Of a stretch of 15,435 bases of DNA, positions 7,221 to 13,961 are shown piece after piece. The notes under the pieces are model-generated. The model made no database searches and was not told the origin of the DNA. It worked only from the letters and a program-made list of their open reading frames with translations. The DNA is from an uncultured Clostridium sp. Lineage in GTDB: Bacteria > Bacillota > Clostridia > TANB77 > CAG-508. Position numbers and translations under genes: made by a program. The stretch lies in NCBI GenBank assembly GCA_946497905.1, contig CAMMMI010000040.1, positions 1 through 15,435 on the forward strand, given 5' to 3'. Positions within the stretch are counted from its first letter, which is position 1. Each line of letters begins with the position of its first letter.

Positions 7221-8180
7221 ATGAAAGTTGTTTTTATGGGAACACCTGATTTTGCTAAAAATAGTTTAGAGGCAATATATAATGCAAATCATGAAATATT
7301 AGCAGTTGTTACAAACCAAGATAGACCAAAAGGTAGAGGGATGAAAATGATACCAACTCCTGTAAAAGAGTATGCATTAGAAAAAGGTTTAAAAATATTT
7401 CAACCAGAAAAAGTAAGAAATAATAATGATTTTATAAATTCAATTAAGCAATTAAATCCTGATATAATATGTGTTGTAGCATATGGAAAAATATTGCCAA
7501 AGGAGATTTTAGAAATACCAAAATTAGGATGTATAAATGTTCATGCTTCATTATTACCTAAATATAGAGGAGCAGCTCCAATACAATGGGCTATATTAAA
7601 TGGTGATAAAGTTACGGGAATTACAACAATGTACATGGATGAAGGCATGGATACAGGAGATATGATATTAAAAGAAGAAGTAAAAATAAATGACAATGAA
7701 ACAACAGGAGAGTTATGGGATAGATTATCAAAAATTGGTGGAAAACTTCTAGTTGAAACTTTAGAACAAATACAAAATGGAACAGCTCCAAGAGAAAAAC
7801 AAAATGAAAACTTTACTATTGCTCCAATGCTTAATAAGGAAATGGCAAAAATAGATTGGGATAACAAAAGTGCAATTGAAATAAAGAATTTAGTAAGAGG
7901 ACTAAATCCAATTATGGGAGCATATTCGTATTTAGGTGATAAAAAATTGAAGTTTTGGAAGGTTGATATAGCTAATTCTTTAAATGTAACCATTGGTATT
8001 GATATTAATAAAATAAAAAATGGTACAGTTATAATCTCAAATGAAAAAGATGGTTTATATGTAAAAGCAAAAGATGGGATTATAAAGGTGATAGAGATTC
8101 AAGGCGAAAATGCTAAAAGAATGAGCATACTTGAATATTTAAGAGGAAATAAAATAAAAGAATATAGTGTTTTTGAATAA
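7221..8180 (+). CDS. fmt: Methionyl-tRNA formyltransferase
   Basis: This 319-residue enzyme transfers a formyl group from 10-formyl-tetrahydrofolate to initiator Met-tRNA. The N-terminal Rossmann-type domain starts MKVVFMGTPDFA. The catalytic signature N106-x-H108 lies in NVHASLLPKYRGAAPI, and D144 lies in MDEGMDTGDM; these match the numbering of the Escherichia coli catalytic triad. The C-terminal tRNA-binding domain follows from about 205 (KIDWDNKSAIEIKNLVRGLNP) and reaches a normal end. AAAGGAGAAG upstream is a strong ribosome site. It follows def by 24 bases. The expected next gene in many relatives is rsmB; here a terminator follows instead. The formyl donor would be supplied by Fhs, encoded about 4 kb downstream. 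Confidence 0.97.
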   Translation: MKVVFMGTPDFAKNSLEAIYNANHEILAVVTNQDRPKGRGMKMIPTPVKEYALEKGLKIFQPEKVRNNNDFINSIKQLNPDIICVVAYGKILPKEILEIPKLGCINVHASLLPKYRGAAPIQWAILNGDKVTGITTMYMDEGMDTGDMILKEEVKINDNETTGELWDRLSKIGGKLLVETLEQIQNGTAPREKQNENFTIAPMLNKEMAKIDWDNKSAIEIKNLVRGLNPIMGAYSYLGDKKLKFWKVDIANSLNVTIGIDINKIKNGTVIISNEKDGLYVKAKDGIIKVIEIQGENAKRMSILEYLRGNKIKEYSVFE

Positions 8181-8228
8181 TTTAAAGTGAAAATTTAGTA
8201 AAAACAGTTGTAAAAAAACTAAAAAATT

Positions 8229-8263
8229 GATATACTTATACGGAAGTTTAAGTATATCTTTTT
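8229..8263 (+). terminator. Rho-independent terminator after fmt
   Basis: GATATACTTA at 8229-8238 and TAAGTATATC at 8249-8258 form a perfect 10-bp stem with a 10-base loop, followed at once by TTTTT (8259-8263). A run of A precedes the stem, so it could also work in reverse. It closes the priA-def-fmt transcript and separates it from the Asp23 cluster. Confidence 0.85.
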
Positions 8264-8297
8264 AATTATATAGAATACAATTTTGTATAATTAAAAA
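8259..8297 (+). promoter_or_regulatory. Putative promoter and inverted repeat upstream of the Asp23 gene
   Basis: A consensus -10 box TATAAT lies at 8286-8291, about 28 bases before the asp23-like start; a weak -35 (TTTAAT, 8261-8266) is 19 bp upstream. The -10 box is inside the right arm of a perfect 12-bp inverted repeat, TTTTTAATTATA (8259-8270) and TATAATTAAAAA (8286-8297), whose loop contains most of a second small repeat ATACAA/TTGTAT (8275-8288). The left arm is also the T tract of the fmt terminator. In such AT-rich DNA part of this may be chance. Confidence 0.45.
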
Positions 8298-8318
8298 ATA
8301 CAAAAAGGAGGTTCTTAT

Positions 8319-8771
8319 ATGGAAGAAGAAAACAAAGTAAATGAAGAAAATGGGGAAGTTGTTGAACTAGATGAGGAAATAAAAGCAGAAAATGAAGGAA
8401 TTCAAATTTCAAATGATGTTGTAGCAGTAATTGCTGGTGTTGCTGTATCAGAAGTACCAGGAGTAGCTGGAATGTCAGGAGGATTTGCTGGAGGTATTTC
8501 AGAGGTTTTAAGTGGAAAGAAAAATTTAGCAAAAGGAATTAAAGTTGATATATCAGAAAAAAATGCAAAAATAGATGTAAATATAATTGTTGAATATGGT
8601 TCAAGAATACCTGATGTTGCATTTGAGATTCAAAATAGAGTAAAAAAAGCAGTTGAAAATATGACAGGATTAAATGTAGAAGAAGTTAATGTACATGTTC
8701 AAGGAGTAAATACAGACTCTGTATTGGAAGAAAACAAAACAAATCAAGAAAACTCAGAAGAACAAGAATAA
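8319..8771 (+). CDS. Asp23/Gls24 family envelope stress protein
   Basis: This 150-residue protein belongs to the Asp23/Gls24 (DUF322) family, soluble proteins tied to alkaline and cell-envelope stress; Bacillus YqhY is a relative and lies next to nusB. The family core runs from about 28 to 130: GIQISNDVVAVIAGVAVSEV, VPGVAGMSGG, then KGIKVDISEKNAKIDVNIIVEYG, IPDVAFEIQNRVKKAVENMTGL and VEEVNVHVQGV. Acidic tails at both ends (Glu/Asn-rich) extend it beyond the core. An ideal AAAGGAGG ribosome site precedes the ATG, which suggests high expression. It follows a terminator and a likely promoter, so it opens a new transcription unit with the AmaP-like and DUF2273 genes and then nusB. The gene name yqhY or asp23 cannot be chosen safely from sequence alone. 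Confidence 0.92.
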   Translation: MEEENKVNEENGEVVELDEEIKAENEGIQISNDVVAVIAGVAVSEVPGVAGMSGGFAGGISEVLSGKKNLAKGIKVDISEKNAKIDVNIIVEYGSRIPDVAFEIQNRVKKAVENMTGLNVEEVNVHVQGVNTDSVLEENKTNQENSEEQE

Positions 8772-8834
8772 AATCTTATAATATTGTAAATAAAATATAT
8801 AATAAAAAATATAGAAAAAAAGGAGAAATAAAAA

Positions 8835-9389
8835 ATGAAAATTTTAGAAAAAATCACATTAATAATATATTCTTATGTCATGTTAATATCAGCAGTAATA
8901 TTGAGTTTGTTAATATTTAATTGGCTTGATATAAATTTAGTAGGAGATATAGTAAATAACATAATAACAGGGGAAACATCAAGTAAAATATTATTAGGAG
9001 TAAATATAGTATTTATTTTACTTTCTATAAAATGTATATTTTTTGATTCCACTTCAAAAGAACAAATAAAAGAAAGACAAGGAGTTCTTTTAGAAAACGA
9101 AAGTGGAAAATTAATGATATCTAAAGAAACTATAGAAAATCTAGTTAATTCAGTAGCAAAAACATTTGAAAATACACAAGATGTAACAACTAGAGTAGAA
9201 TTAGACAAAGATAACAATGTTAAAGTTTATGCTAATTTAATAGTAAATGCAGATGCTGTAATAAAAGATTTATCAGTTAACCTTCAAAACAGAGTAAAGG
9301 AAAAAATAAAGAAAGCAACAGATTTAGAAGTTCAAGAAGTAAATATTACAGTAAAAAAAGTAGCGCCAGAACAAACAACAGAAGCATAA
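8835..9389 (+). CDS. amaP: AmaP-like Asp23 membrane anchor protein
   Basis: This 184-residue protein resembles AmaP, the membrane anchor that in Staphylococcus aureus holds Asp23 at the membrane. Two hydrophobic segments are visible at about 8-28 and 51-70. They are followed by a cytoplasmic domain related to Asp23/Gls24 itself: GKLMISKETIENLVNSVAKT, then DNNVKVYANLIVNADAVIKDLSVNLQNRVKEKIKKATDLEV and VNITVKKV. The shared pattern (an IS-x-E/D start, NRVKxxI/AVE, a VEEVNV-type strand) with the neighbouring Asp23 protein is easy to see. A ribosome site AAAGGAG lies 9 to 10 bases before ATG 8835. Position between the Asp23 and DUF2273 genes matches the known trio. The family call rests on topology, domain similarity and context together. 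Confidence 0.88.
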   Translation: MKILEKITLIIYSYVMLISAVILSLLIFNWLDINLVGDIVNNIITGETSSKILLGVNIVFILLSIKCIFFDSTSKEQIKERQGVLLENESGKLMISKETIENLVNSVAKTFENTQDVTTRVELDKDNNVKVYANLIVNADAVIKDLSVNLQNRVKEKIKKATDLEVQEVNITVKKVAPEQTTEA

Positions 9390-9481
9390 AAGAGAAAAAA
9401 TTATAAATAAAAAGGAACGGTTAAGGTTAAAAATTTAATTCTTTTCCAACCAGATTATGACTTGAGAAAGGAATGATAAAA

Positions 9482-9685
9482 ATGGAAAATTTCAAAGATT
9501 TTTGGAGTCAATATAAAGGAGCAATAATAGGAATCATAATAGCAATACTTATACTAATAACAAGATTACATGATTTAATATTAGCAATAGTAGTATTAGT
9601 ATTAGGAGCATTCATAGGGAATTATATACAACAAAATAAAGAAGATGTAAAAACAAAATTAAAAAAATTTATTGATAAAATGTAA
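9482..9685 (+). CDS. Small DUF2273 membrane protein
   Basis: This 67-residue protein has the layout of the DUF2273 family, which accompanies Asp23 and AmaP in many Firmicutes. A short amphipathic start (MENFKDFWSQYKG) leads into two closely spaced hydrophobic segments (about 13-27 and 31-49) and a lysine-rich tail. An upstream in-frame ATG at 9473 touches the ribosome site AAAGGA (9467-9472), leaving no spacing, whereas ATG 9482 is 9 bases from it; I therefore take 9482. The gene ends 17 bases before nusB, so it probably shares the transcript. The molecular role of DUF2273 is unknown; an accessory part in the membrane complex with AmaP and Asp23 is inferred from gene order. Confidence 0.85.
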   Translation: MENFKDFWSQYKGAIIGIIIAILILITRLHDLILAIVVLVLGAFIGNYIQQNKEDVKTKLKKFIDKM

Positions 9686-9702
9686 TTAGAAAGAGGATAT
9701 GT

Positions 9703-10137
9703 ATGAACAGGTCAGCAATGAGAGAATTAGCATTTAAACTAATATATAGTCTAGAAATACAAAAAACAGAAAACAAAGAAGAGCAAATAGAAACATTTAT
9801 AGAAAGTAACGAAGTTGAAAATGAAAATGCTAAAAAATATATTAAAGATGCTATTTTAGGAATTGAAAAGAACAAAGAAAAAATAACAGAAGAAATAAAA
9901 AGTAACTTAAAATCAGATTGGAAAATAGAAAGAATTTCTAAAATGGATTTATCAATACTAGAACTTGCAATATATGAGATGGTATATAAAAAATTGCCAT
10001 ATAAAGTAGTAATAAATGAAGCGGTTGAATTAGCTAAAAAATATGGAGAAGACACATCAAAAAACTTTATTAATGGAATTTTAGCAAGTGTCGTAAATTA
10101 CCATTTTGGAGACGCGTCCCAAATTGGTAAAAAATAA
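9703..10137 (+). CDS. nusB: Transcription antitermination factor NusB
   Basis: This 144-residue protein is NusB, the all-helical factor that with NusE (ribosomal protein S10) binds boxA RNA and supports antitermination of rRNA operons. The N-terminus MNRSAMRELAFKLIYSLEI holds the arginine-rich start and the RELAFKLIYSLE pattern of the family. The second half has SKMDLSILELAIYEM, then PYKVVINEAVELAKKYG and KNFINGILA, all family hallmarks. NusB normally ends close to this last motif. Here about 13 extra residues (VNYHFGDASQIGKK) are encoded by a GC-rich palindrome at 10098-10130, so the natural tail has been replaced or extended by a repeat. The core fold should be intact. AGAGG lies 7 bases upstream of the ATG. 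In Bacillus, yqhY-nusB-folD-xseA-xseB is the matching order; folD is absent here. Confidence 0.95.
   Translation: MNRSAMRELAFKLIYSLEIQKTENKEEQIETFIESNEVENENAKKYIKDAILGIEKNKEKITEEIKSNLKSDWKIERISKMDLSILELAIYEMVYKKLPYKVVINEAVELAKKYGEDTSKNFINGILASVVNYHFGDASQIGKK
10098..10130. repeat. GC-rich palindrome forming the 3' end of nusB
   Basis: A 33-bp imperfect palindrome has outer arms TTACCA (10098-10103) and TTGGTAA (10124-10130), inner arms TTTTGG and CCAAA, and the 8-bp centre GACGCGTC, which is itself self-complementary; one A is bulged and one T:T pair is mismatched. Eight of the ten bases at 10111-10120 are G or C, in striking contrast to the flanks. It lies within the nusB frame and supplies its last codons. 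It resembles a REP-type intergenic repeat. No immediate T tract follows the hairpin (ttttt comes about 10 bases later), so a terminator role is doubtful. Confidence 0.65.
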
Positions 10138-10158
10138 AAATTTTTAAGGAAGATAAAG

Positions 10159-11379
10159 ATGAATTATTCAGAAATGGCAATTACAGTAACTGAATTGAAT
10201 AAGTACATAAAAAATAAGTTTGAAAAAGACGAGTATTTAACTGAATTATTAATAAAAGGGGAAATATCAAATTTTAAAAATCATTACACAGGTCATATGT
10301 ATTTTACATTAAAAGATGAAAACAGTTTAATAAAATGTGTAATGTTTAAAACATATGCTCAAAAACTTAACTTCATGCCAAAAGATGGTATGAAGGTTAT
10401 AATTTTGGGCGGAGTATCTGTTTTTGAAAGAGATGGAGTATATCAAATATATGTAAAAGCTATACAAGAAGATGGTTTGGGAGATTTATATACAAAATAT
10501 CAACAATTGAAAGAAAATTTAGAAAAGCAAGGATTGTTTAATCCCGAACACAAAAAGAAAATACCTATGATGCCAAAAATAATAGGCGTTTTGTCATCAC
10601 AAACAGGTTCTGTAATAAAAGATATCATAAATGTTTCTACAAGAAGAAACCCAAATGTATATATAAAATTACTACCAGTACCAGTGCAAGGAGAAGGTGC
10701 TAGTGAAAAAATAGCATATGGTATAGATTTTATGAATAAAAATAAATTAGCAGATGTACTAATTTTAGCAAGAGGAGGAGGATCATTAGAAGACTTATGG
10801 CCTTTTAATGAAGAGATTGTAGCTAGAAGTATATATAATTCAGAAATACCAATAATTTCAGCTGTAGGACACGAAACAGACTTTACAATAGCAGATTTTG
10901 TAGCAGATTTAAGAGCACCAACACCATCAGCTGCAGCAGAATTAGCTGTTCCTGATATATATGAAATAAACAAAAATTTAAATTCTTATAAAGATAGATT
11001 GAGAATGGCATTAATAAAAAAAGTAGAATTTATGAAACTTAGATATGAAAAATGTATATCAAGTTCAGTATTTAAAGAACCAACAAGACGAATAAATGAT
11101 AATTACTTAAAAGTAGATATGTATATAAAACATCTTGAAAGTATCATAAGACAAAAATACAAAAATGAAAAAACAAAATATATAGAATTAGTATCTAAAT
11201 TAGATGCACTAAGTCCATTAAAAACACTTTCAAGAGGATATTCACTAGTTGAGAAAGATAATGAAATAGTTAAAAGTGTAAAACAGCTAAGTGTAGGGGA
11301 TGAAATAGAAATTAGATTTGCAGACGGGAAAGTTAATGCTATTGTGCCAAAGGGGACGGGCTATTTTGGCACACTTTAA
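10159..11379 (+). CDS. xseA: Exodeoxyribonuclease VII large subunit
   Basis: This 406-residue protein is the catalytic subunit of exonuclease VII, which degrades single-stranded DNA from both ends and acts in mismatch repair and DNA damage tolerance. The N-terminal OB-fold domain is clear (ITVTELNKYIKNKFE, LLIKGEISNFKNHYTGHMYFTLKD). The catalytic core follows: GVLSSQTGSVIKDIINVSTRRNP, LARGGGSLEDLWPFNEE, and SAVGHETDFTIADFVADLRAPTPSAAAE. The coiled-coil region follows, then LSPLKTLSRGYSLV near the end. Residues 396-405 (VPKGTGYFGT) are encoded by one arm of an inverted repeat at 11344-11372, and the stop lies just past it, so the native tail has been replaced. The lost part is probably short, because the family usually ends soon after this point. 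AAGGAAG is the ribosome site. Confidence 0.95.
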   Translation: MNYSEMAITVTELNKYIKNKFEKDEYLTELLIKGEISNFKNHYTGHMYFTLKDENSLIKCVMFKTYAQKLNFMPKDGMKVIILGGVSVFERDGVYQIYVKAIQEDGLGDLYTKYQQLKENLEKQGLFNPEHKKKIPMMPKIIGVLSSQTGSVIKDIINVSTRRNPNVYIKLLPVPVQGEGASEKIAYGIDFMNKNKLADVLILARGGGSLEDLWPFNEEIVARSIYNSEIPIISAVGHETDFTIADFVADLRAPTPSAAAELAVPDIYEINKNLNSYKDRLRMALIKKVEFMKLRYEKCISSSVFKEPTRRINDNYLKVDMYIKHLESIIRQKYKNEKTKYIELVSKLDALSPLKTLSRGYSLVEKDNEIVKSVKQLSVGDEIEIRFADGKVNAIVPKGTGYFGTL

Positions 11380-11448
11380 TTTAAAAAATTAAAATAGTTG
11401 ATTATAAAACTAATAAGATGTGCCAAAATAGCCCGTCCCCTTTGGCAC
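11344..11448. repeat. Perfect 29-bp inverted repeat pair (REP/MITE-like) between xseA and xseB
   Basis: Two 29-bp arms, 11344-11372 and 11420-11448, are exact reverse complements, separated by 47 AT-rich bases. Each arm is bounded by GTGCCAAA and TTTGGCAC, so each can also fold alone with an 8-bp stem, and has the core GGGGACGGGC. Seventeen of 29 bases are G or C, against a very AT-rich background. Similar words are known to me from dispersed repeats in Clostridia linked to REP-associated transposases (family knowledge, not checked). The left arm is read as the end of XseA and includes no stop; the stop is at 11377-11379. No transposase gene is in the window. Confidence 0.85.
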
Positions 11449-11458
11449 GTTTGGAGAA

Positions 11459-11704
11459 ATGAAAGGAATGAAGAATGTGGATGAAAATAAAAGTTTTGAA
11501 GAACAAATAGAAAAGCTTGAGAATATTGTTAAGGAATTAGAAAAAGGAGATTTAAATTTAGATGATTCAGTTGCTAAATTTGAAGAAGGAATAAAAATAT
11601 CAAAAGAATGTAATGACATATTAGAAACGGCAGAAAAAAAGATAACAATTTTAGTAAATCAAAATGGAGAGATAAAAGAAGAAAAATTTGAAACTGAAGA
11701 ATAA
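11459..11704 (+). CDS. xseB: Exodeoxyribonuclease VII small subunit
   Basis: This protein of up to 81 residues is the small subunit of exonuclease VII, several copies of which bind the coiled coil of XseA. The family pattern is complete: SFEEQIEKLENIVKELEKGDLNLDDSVAKFEEGIKISKECNDILETAEKKI. The start is uncertain. ATG 11459 and ATG 11468 sit almost on top of their nearest purine tracts, while GTG 11477 has AAAGGA (11462-11467) at a 9-base distance and would give 75 residues, with the conserved domain starting at once. I report the longest form. xseB usually overlaps or abuts xseA; here the inverted repeat pair at 11344-11448 has pushed them 79 bases apart, ending only 10 bases before this gene. 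Confidence 0.92.
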   Translation: MKGMKNVDENKSFEEQIEKLENIVKELEKGDLNLDDSVAKFEEGIKISKECNDILETAEKKITILVNQNGEIKEEKFETEE

Positions 11705-11730
11705 ATATAAAAAGGGGAGTAAAACAAAGA

Positions 11731-12171
11731 ATGAACGATTTTATGACTTTTGTACAAAATAAATACATATATGTACCATTTTTTTTGTGGTTTGGGATAC
11801 AATTATTTAAATTAATATATGATTTAGTAAAGACAAAAAAATTCAATTTTAAAAGAATAATGGGAGCTGGAGGAATGCCAAGCTCACATTCAGCAGTGGT
11901 TACAGCAATGGCAACAATGATTGGTAAATATGAAGGAGTTGGAACGCCAATATTTGCATTATCATTTTTATTTGCTTTTGTAGTAATGTATGATGCATGT
12001 GGTGTAAGAAGAGCGGCAGGAAAGCAAGCTAAATTATTAAATAAATTAGTAGAAACACCAGGACTAACAGGAGTACAAGTAACTGAAAAACTAGTTGAAG
12101 TATTAGGGCATACACCAGTAGAAGTATTTGTAGGAGCTTTAATAGGAATAATAGCAGGACTAATTATTTAA
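11731..12171 (+). CDS. DUF212 membrane protein (divergent PAP2 family)
   Basis: This 146-residue membrane protein belongs to the DUF212/YuiD family, distantly related to acid phosphatase PAP2 enzymes that act on lipid phosphates. The characteristic motif GAGGMPSSHSA is at about 45-55, and the second family motif YDACGVRRAAGKQA follows near 86-99. Hydrophobic segments are seen at about 12-30, 55-85 (possibly two) and 129-146. The stretch LGHTPVEVFVGALIGIIAG at the C-terminus is also typical. A ribosome site AAGGGGAG lies upstream with a rather long spacing (about 12 bases). It follows xseB by 26 bases and is probably the last gene of the nusB-xse transcript, although I see no clear terminator after it. 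Enzymatic activity for this family is not established as far as I know. Confidence 0.9.
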   Translation: MNDFMTFVQNKYIYVPFFLWFGIQLFKLIYDLVKTKKFNFKRIMGAGGMPSSHSAVVTAMATMIGKYEGVGTPIFALSFLFAFVVMYDACGVRRAAGKQAKLLNKLVETPGLTGVQVTEKLVEVLGHTPVEVFVGALIGIIAGLII

Positions 12172-12210
12172 AAAGTAAATAATAGAAATAAAAAGTAAAT
12201 GATAGAAAAA
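12171..12210. repeat. 20-bp tandem duplication after the DUF212 gene
   Basis: The 20 bases at 12171-12190 are repeated at 12191-12210 with two differences (positions 11 and 19 of the unit). The unit begins AAAAGTAAAT and includes the last base of the DUF212 stop codon. It is a simple local duplication of AT-rich DNA. I see no hairpin in it, and it probably has no function beyond spacing. Confidence 0.6.
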
Positions 12211-12257
12211 ACAAAACTAATATGATAGTCCAAAAATAAATATAAGGTGGTGTAATT

Positions 12258-13919
12258 ATGACAGATATAGAAATTGCAAGAAATACAAAATTGAAAAAAA
12301 TAACTGAAATAGCTAACTCAATAGGGATTAATGAAGAAGATATAGAACAGTATGGAAAATACAAATGTAAAATCTCAAATGAAGTATATGAAAAGAATAA
12401 AAATAAAGAAAATGGAAAATTAATATTAGTAACAGCAATTAGCCCAACACCTCTAGGAGAAGGAAAGACAACTATGTCTATAGCTATAGCAGATGGATTA
12501 AGAAAAATCAATAAAAAATCTATATTAGCATTAAGAGAACCATCTTTAGGACCTGTATTTGGAATAAAAGGAGGAGCAACAGGTGGAGGTAAAGTGCAAA
12601 TTGCACCAATGGAAGACATAAACTTACATTTTACAGGTGATATACATGCAATGACAGTAGCAAATGATTTATTATCTAGTTTAATTGACAATCATATATA
12701 TTTTGGAAATGAATTAGGATTTGAAAAAGTAATATGGAAAAGATGTCTAGATTTAAATGATAGACAATTAAGACTTGTTGATACAGGTCTATCAGGAGAG
12801 AAAAAAATAGTCCCAAGACAAGACAAATTTGATATAACAGTAGCTTCAGAAATAATGGCAATAGTGTGTTTAGCAAATGATATAAAAGATTTAAAACAAA
12901 GATTAGGAAATATATTAATAGGATACAATAAACAAGGCGACCCGATTTATGCAAAACAGCTAAATGCTCAAGGTGCAATGGCAGTACTTTTAAAGGATGC
13001 AATAAAACCAAATTTAGTACAAACTTTAGAACATACACCAGCAATAGTACATGGAGGGCCATTTGCAAATATAGCACATGGATGTAATAGTATTATAGCA
13101 ACAAAACTTGCATTAAAATTAGCTGATTATGTGATAACAGAAGCTGGTTTTGGTGCTGACTTAGGAGCAGAAAAATTTTTAGATATAAAATGTAGAAAAG
13201 CCAATTTAAAGCCAGACGCAGTTGTACTAGTTGCAACAATTAAAGCTATTAAATATCATGGTGGTGTAGAAAAAGAAAAAATACAAGAAGAAAATATAAA
13301 AGGCTTAGAAAAAGGAATGGGGCATTTATATAAACATATAGATAATTTAAAAAATAAATATGGTTTAAATGTAATAGTAGCATTAAATAAATATAATCAA
13401 GACACAAAAAAAGAAATTGAATTTGTAAAAGAAAAATTACAAGAAAAAGGTATTGAATTAAGCTTAGTAGAAGGTTGGGCAAAAGGTGGAGAAGGAGCAA
13501 TAGATATAGCAAATAAACTAGTAAAATTAGTAGAACAAGAGGAATTTTTTCAATATGTATATGAATTAGAAGAAGATATAAAAACAAAAATAAAAAAAGT
13601 AGCAACAAAAATATATGGAGCAAATGACGTAAAGTACACAGAGCAAGCAGAAAAAGAAATAGAAAAAATAGAAAAATTAGGATATGGAAATTTACCAGTA
13701 TGCATAGCAAAAACTCAATATTCTTTCTCAGATGATCCAAAAAATTTAGAATGCGACAATAGTTATGATATACATGTTAAGGGTATAGAATTAAAAGCAG
13801 GTGCAGGATTTATTGTAGTCTTAGCAGGAGAAATAATGACAATGCCAGGACTTCCAAAAATTCCAGCAGCAGAAAATATAGATATTGACGAAAATGGTCA
13901 AATTGTAGGAATATTTTAA
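12258..13919 (+). CDS. fhs: Formate-tetrahydrofolate ligase
   Basis: This 553-residue enzyme joins formate to tetrahydrofolate with ATP, giving 10-formyl-tetrahydrofolate for purines, formyl-Met-tRNA and, in acetogens, the Wood-Ljungdahl methyl branch. The length is the usual one. The P-loop is PTPLGEGKTT at 63-72, followed by LREPSLGPVFGIKGGATGGG, PMEDINLHFTGDIHA, the GGPFANIAHGCNS segment, ITEAGFGADLGAEKFLDIKCR, and the typical C-terminal GEIMTMPGLPKIPAAENIDID. No disruption is seen. A GGTGGTG ribosome site precedes the ATG. The upstream 86 bases hold the small tandem duplication and no convincing promoter. It links functionally to fmt in this window. Its presence alone does not prove acetogenesis; folD and other pathway genes are not in the window. 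Confidence 0.97.
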   Translation: MTDIEIARNTKLKKITEIANSIGINEEDIEQYGKYKCKISNEVYEKNKNKENGKLILVTAISPTPLGEGKTTMSIAIADGLRKINKKSILALREPSLGPVFGIKGGATGGGKVQIAPMEDINLHFTGDIHAMTVANDLLSSLIDNHIYFGNELGFEKVIWKRCLDLNDRQLRLVDTGLSGEKKIVPRQDKFDITVASEIMAIVCLANDIKDLKQRLGNILIGYNKQGDPIYAKQLNAQGAMAVLLKDAIKPNLVQTLEHTPAIVHGGPFANIAHGCNSIIATKLALKLADYVITEAGFGADLGAEKFLDIKCRKANLKPDAVVLVATIKAIKYHGGVEKEKIQEENIKGLEKGMGHLYKHIDNLKNKYGLNVIVALNKYNQDTKKEIEFVKEKLQEKGIELSLVEGWAKGGEGAIDIANKLVKLVEQEEFFQYVYELEEDIKTKIKKVATKIYGANDVKYTEQAEKEIEKIEKLGYGNLPVCIAKTQYSFSDDPKNLECDNSYDIHVKGIELKAGAGFIVVLAGEIMTMPGLPKIPAAENIDIDENGQIVGIF

Positions 13920-13961
13920 TGTCTTGTGAAGGATTGGTGGAGAATAAAGGAGGAAATATTT

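Noticed and set aside
9390..9481. Small RNA or structured leader between the AmaP and DUF2273 genes
   Set aside because: Only short possible pairings (GGTT/AACC, GGAA/TTCC) and a GGTTAA doublet are seen, with no strong stem or T tract.
10098..10145. nusB palindrome as a rho-independent terminator
   Set aside because: The T run (10141-10145) is about 10 bases beyond the stem and an A-rich stretch intervenes. xseA follows at once in the same operon.
11410..11619. Minus-strand reading frame ending in the same VPKGTGYFGT peptide
   Set aside because: It is the mirror image of the inverted repeat running antisense through xseB, with no ribosome site or domain. The shared peptide follows from the repeat symmetry.
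13249..13740. 163-codon minus-strand frame within fhs
   Set aside because: Its Leu/Phe/Ile-rich translation is what antisense of AT-rich, Lys/Glu-rich coding sequence gives. It lies wholly inside a well-supported gene and has no ribosome site.
13926..13961. GTG at 13926 as the start of the DUF4065 protein
   Set aside because: It has no ribosome site, while ATG 13962 has a perfect AAAGGAGG at good spacing. The extra residues are partly the translated ribosome site.
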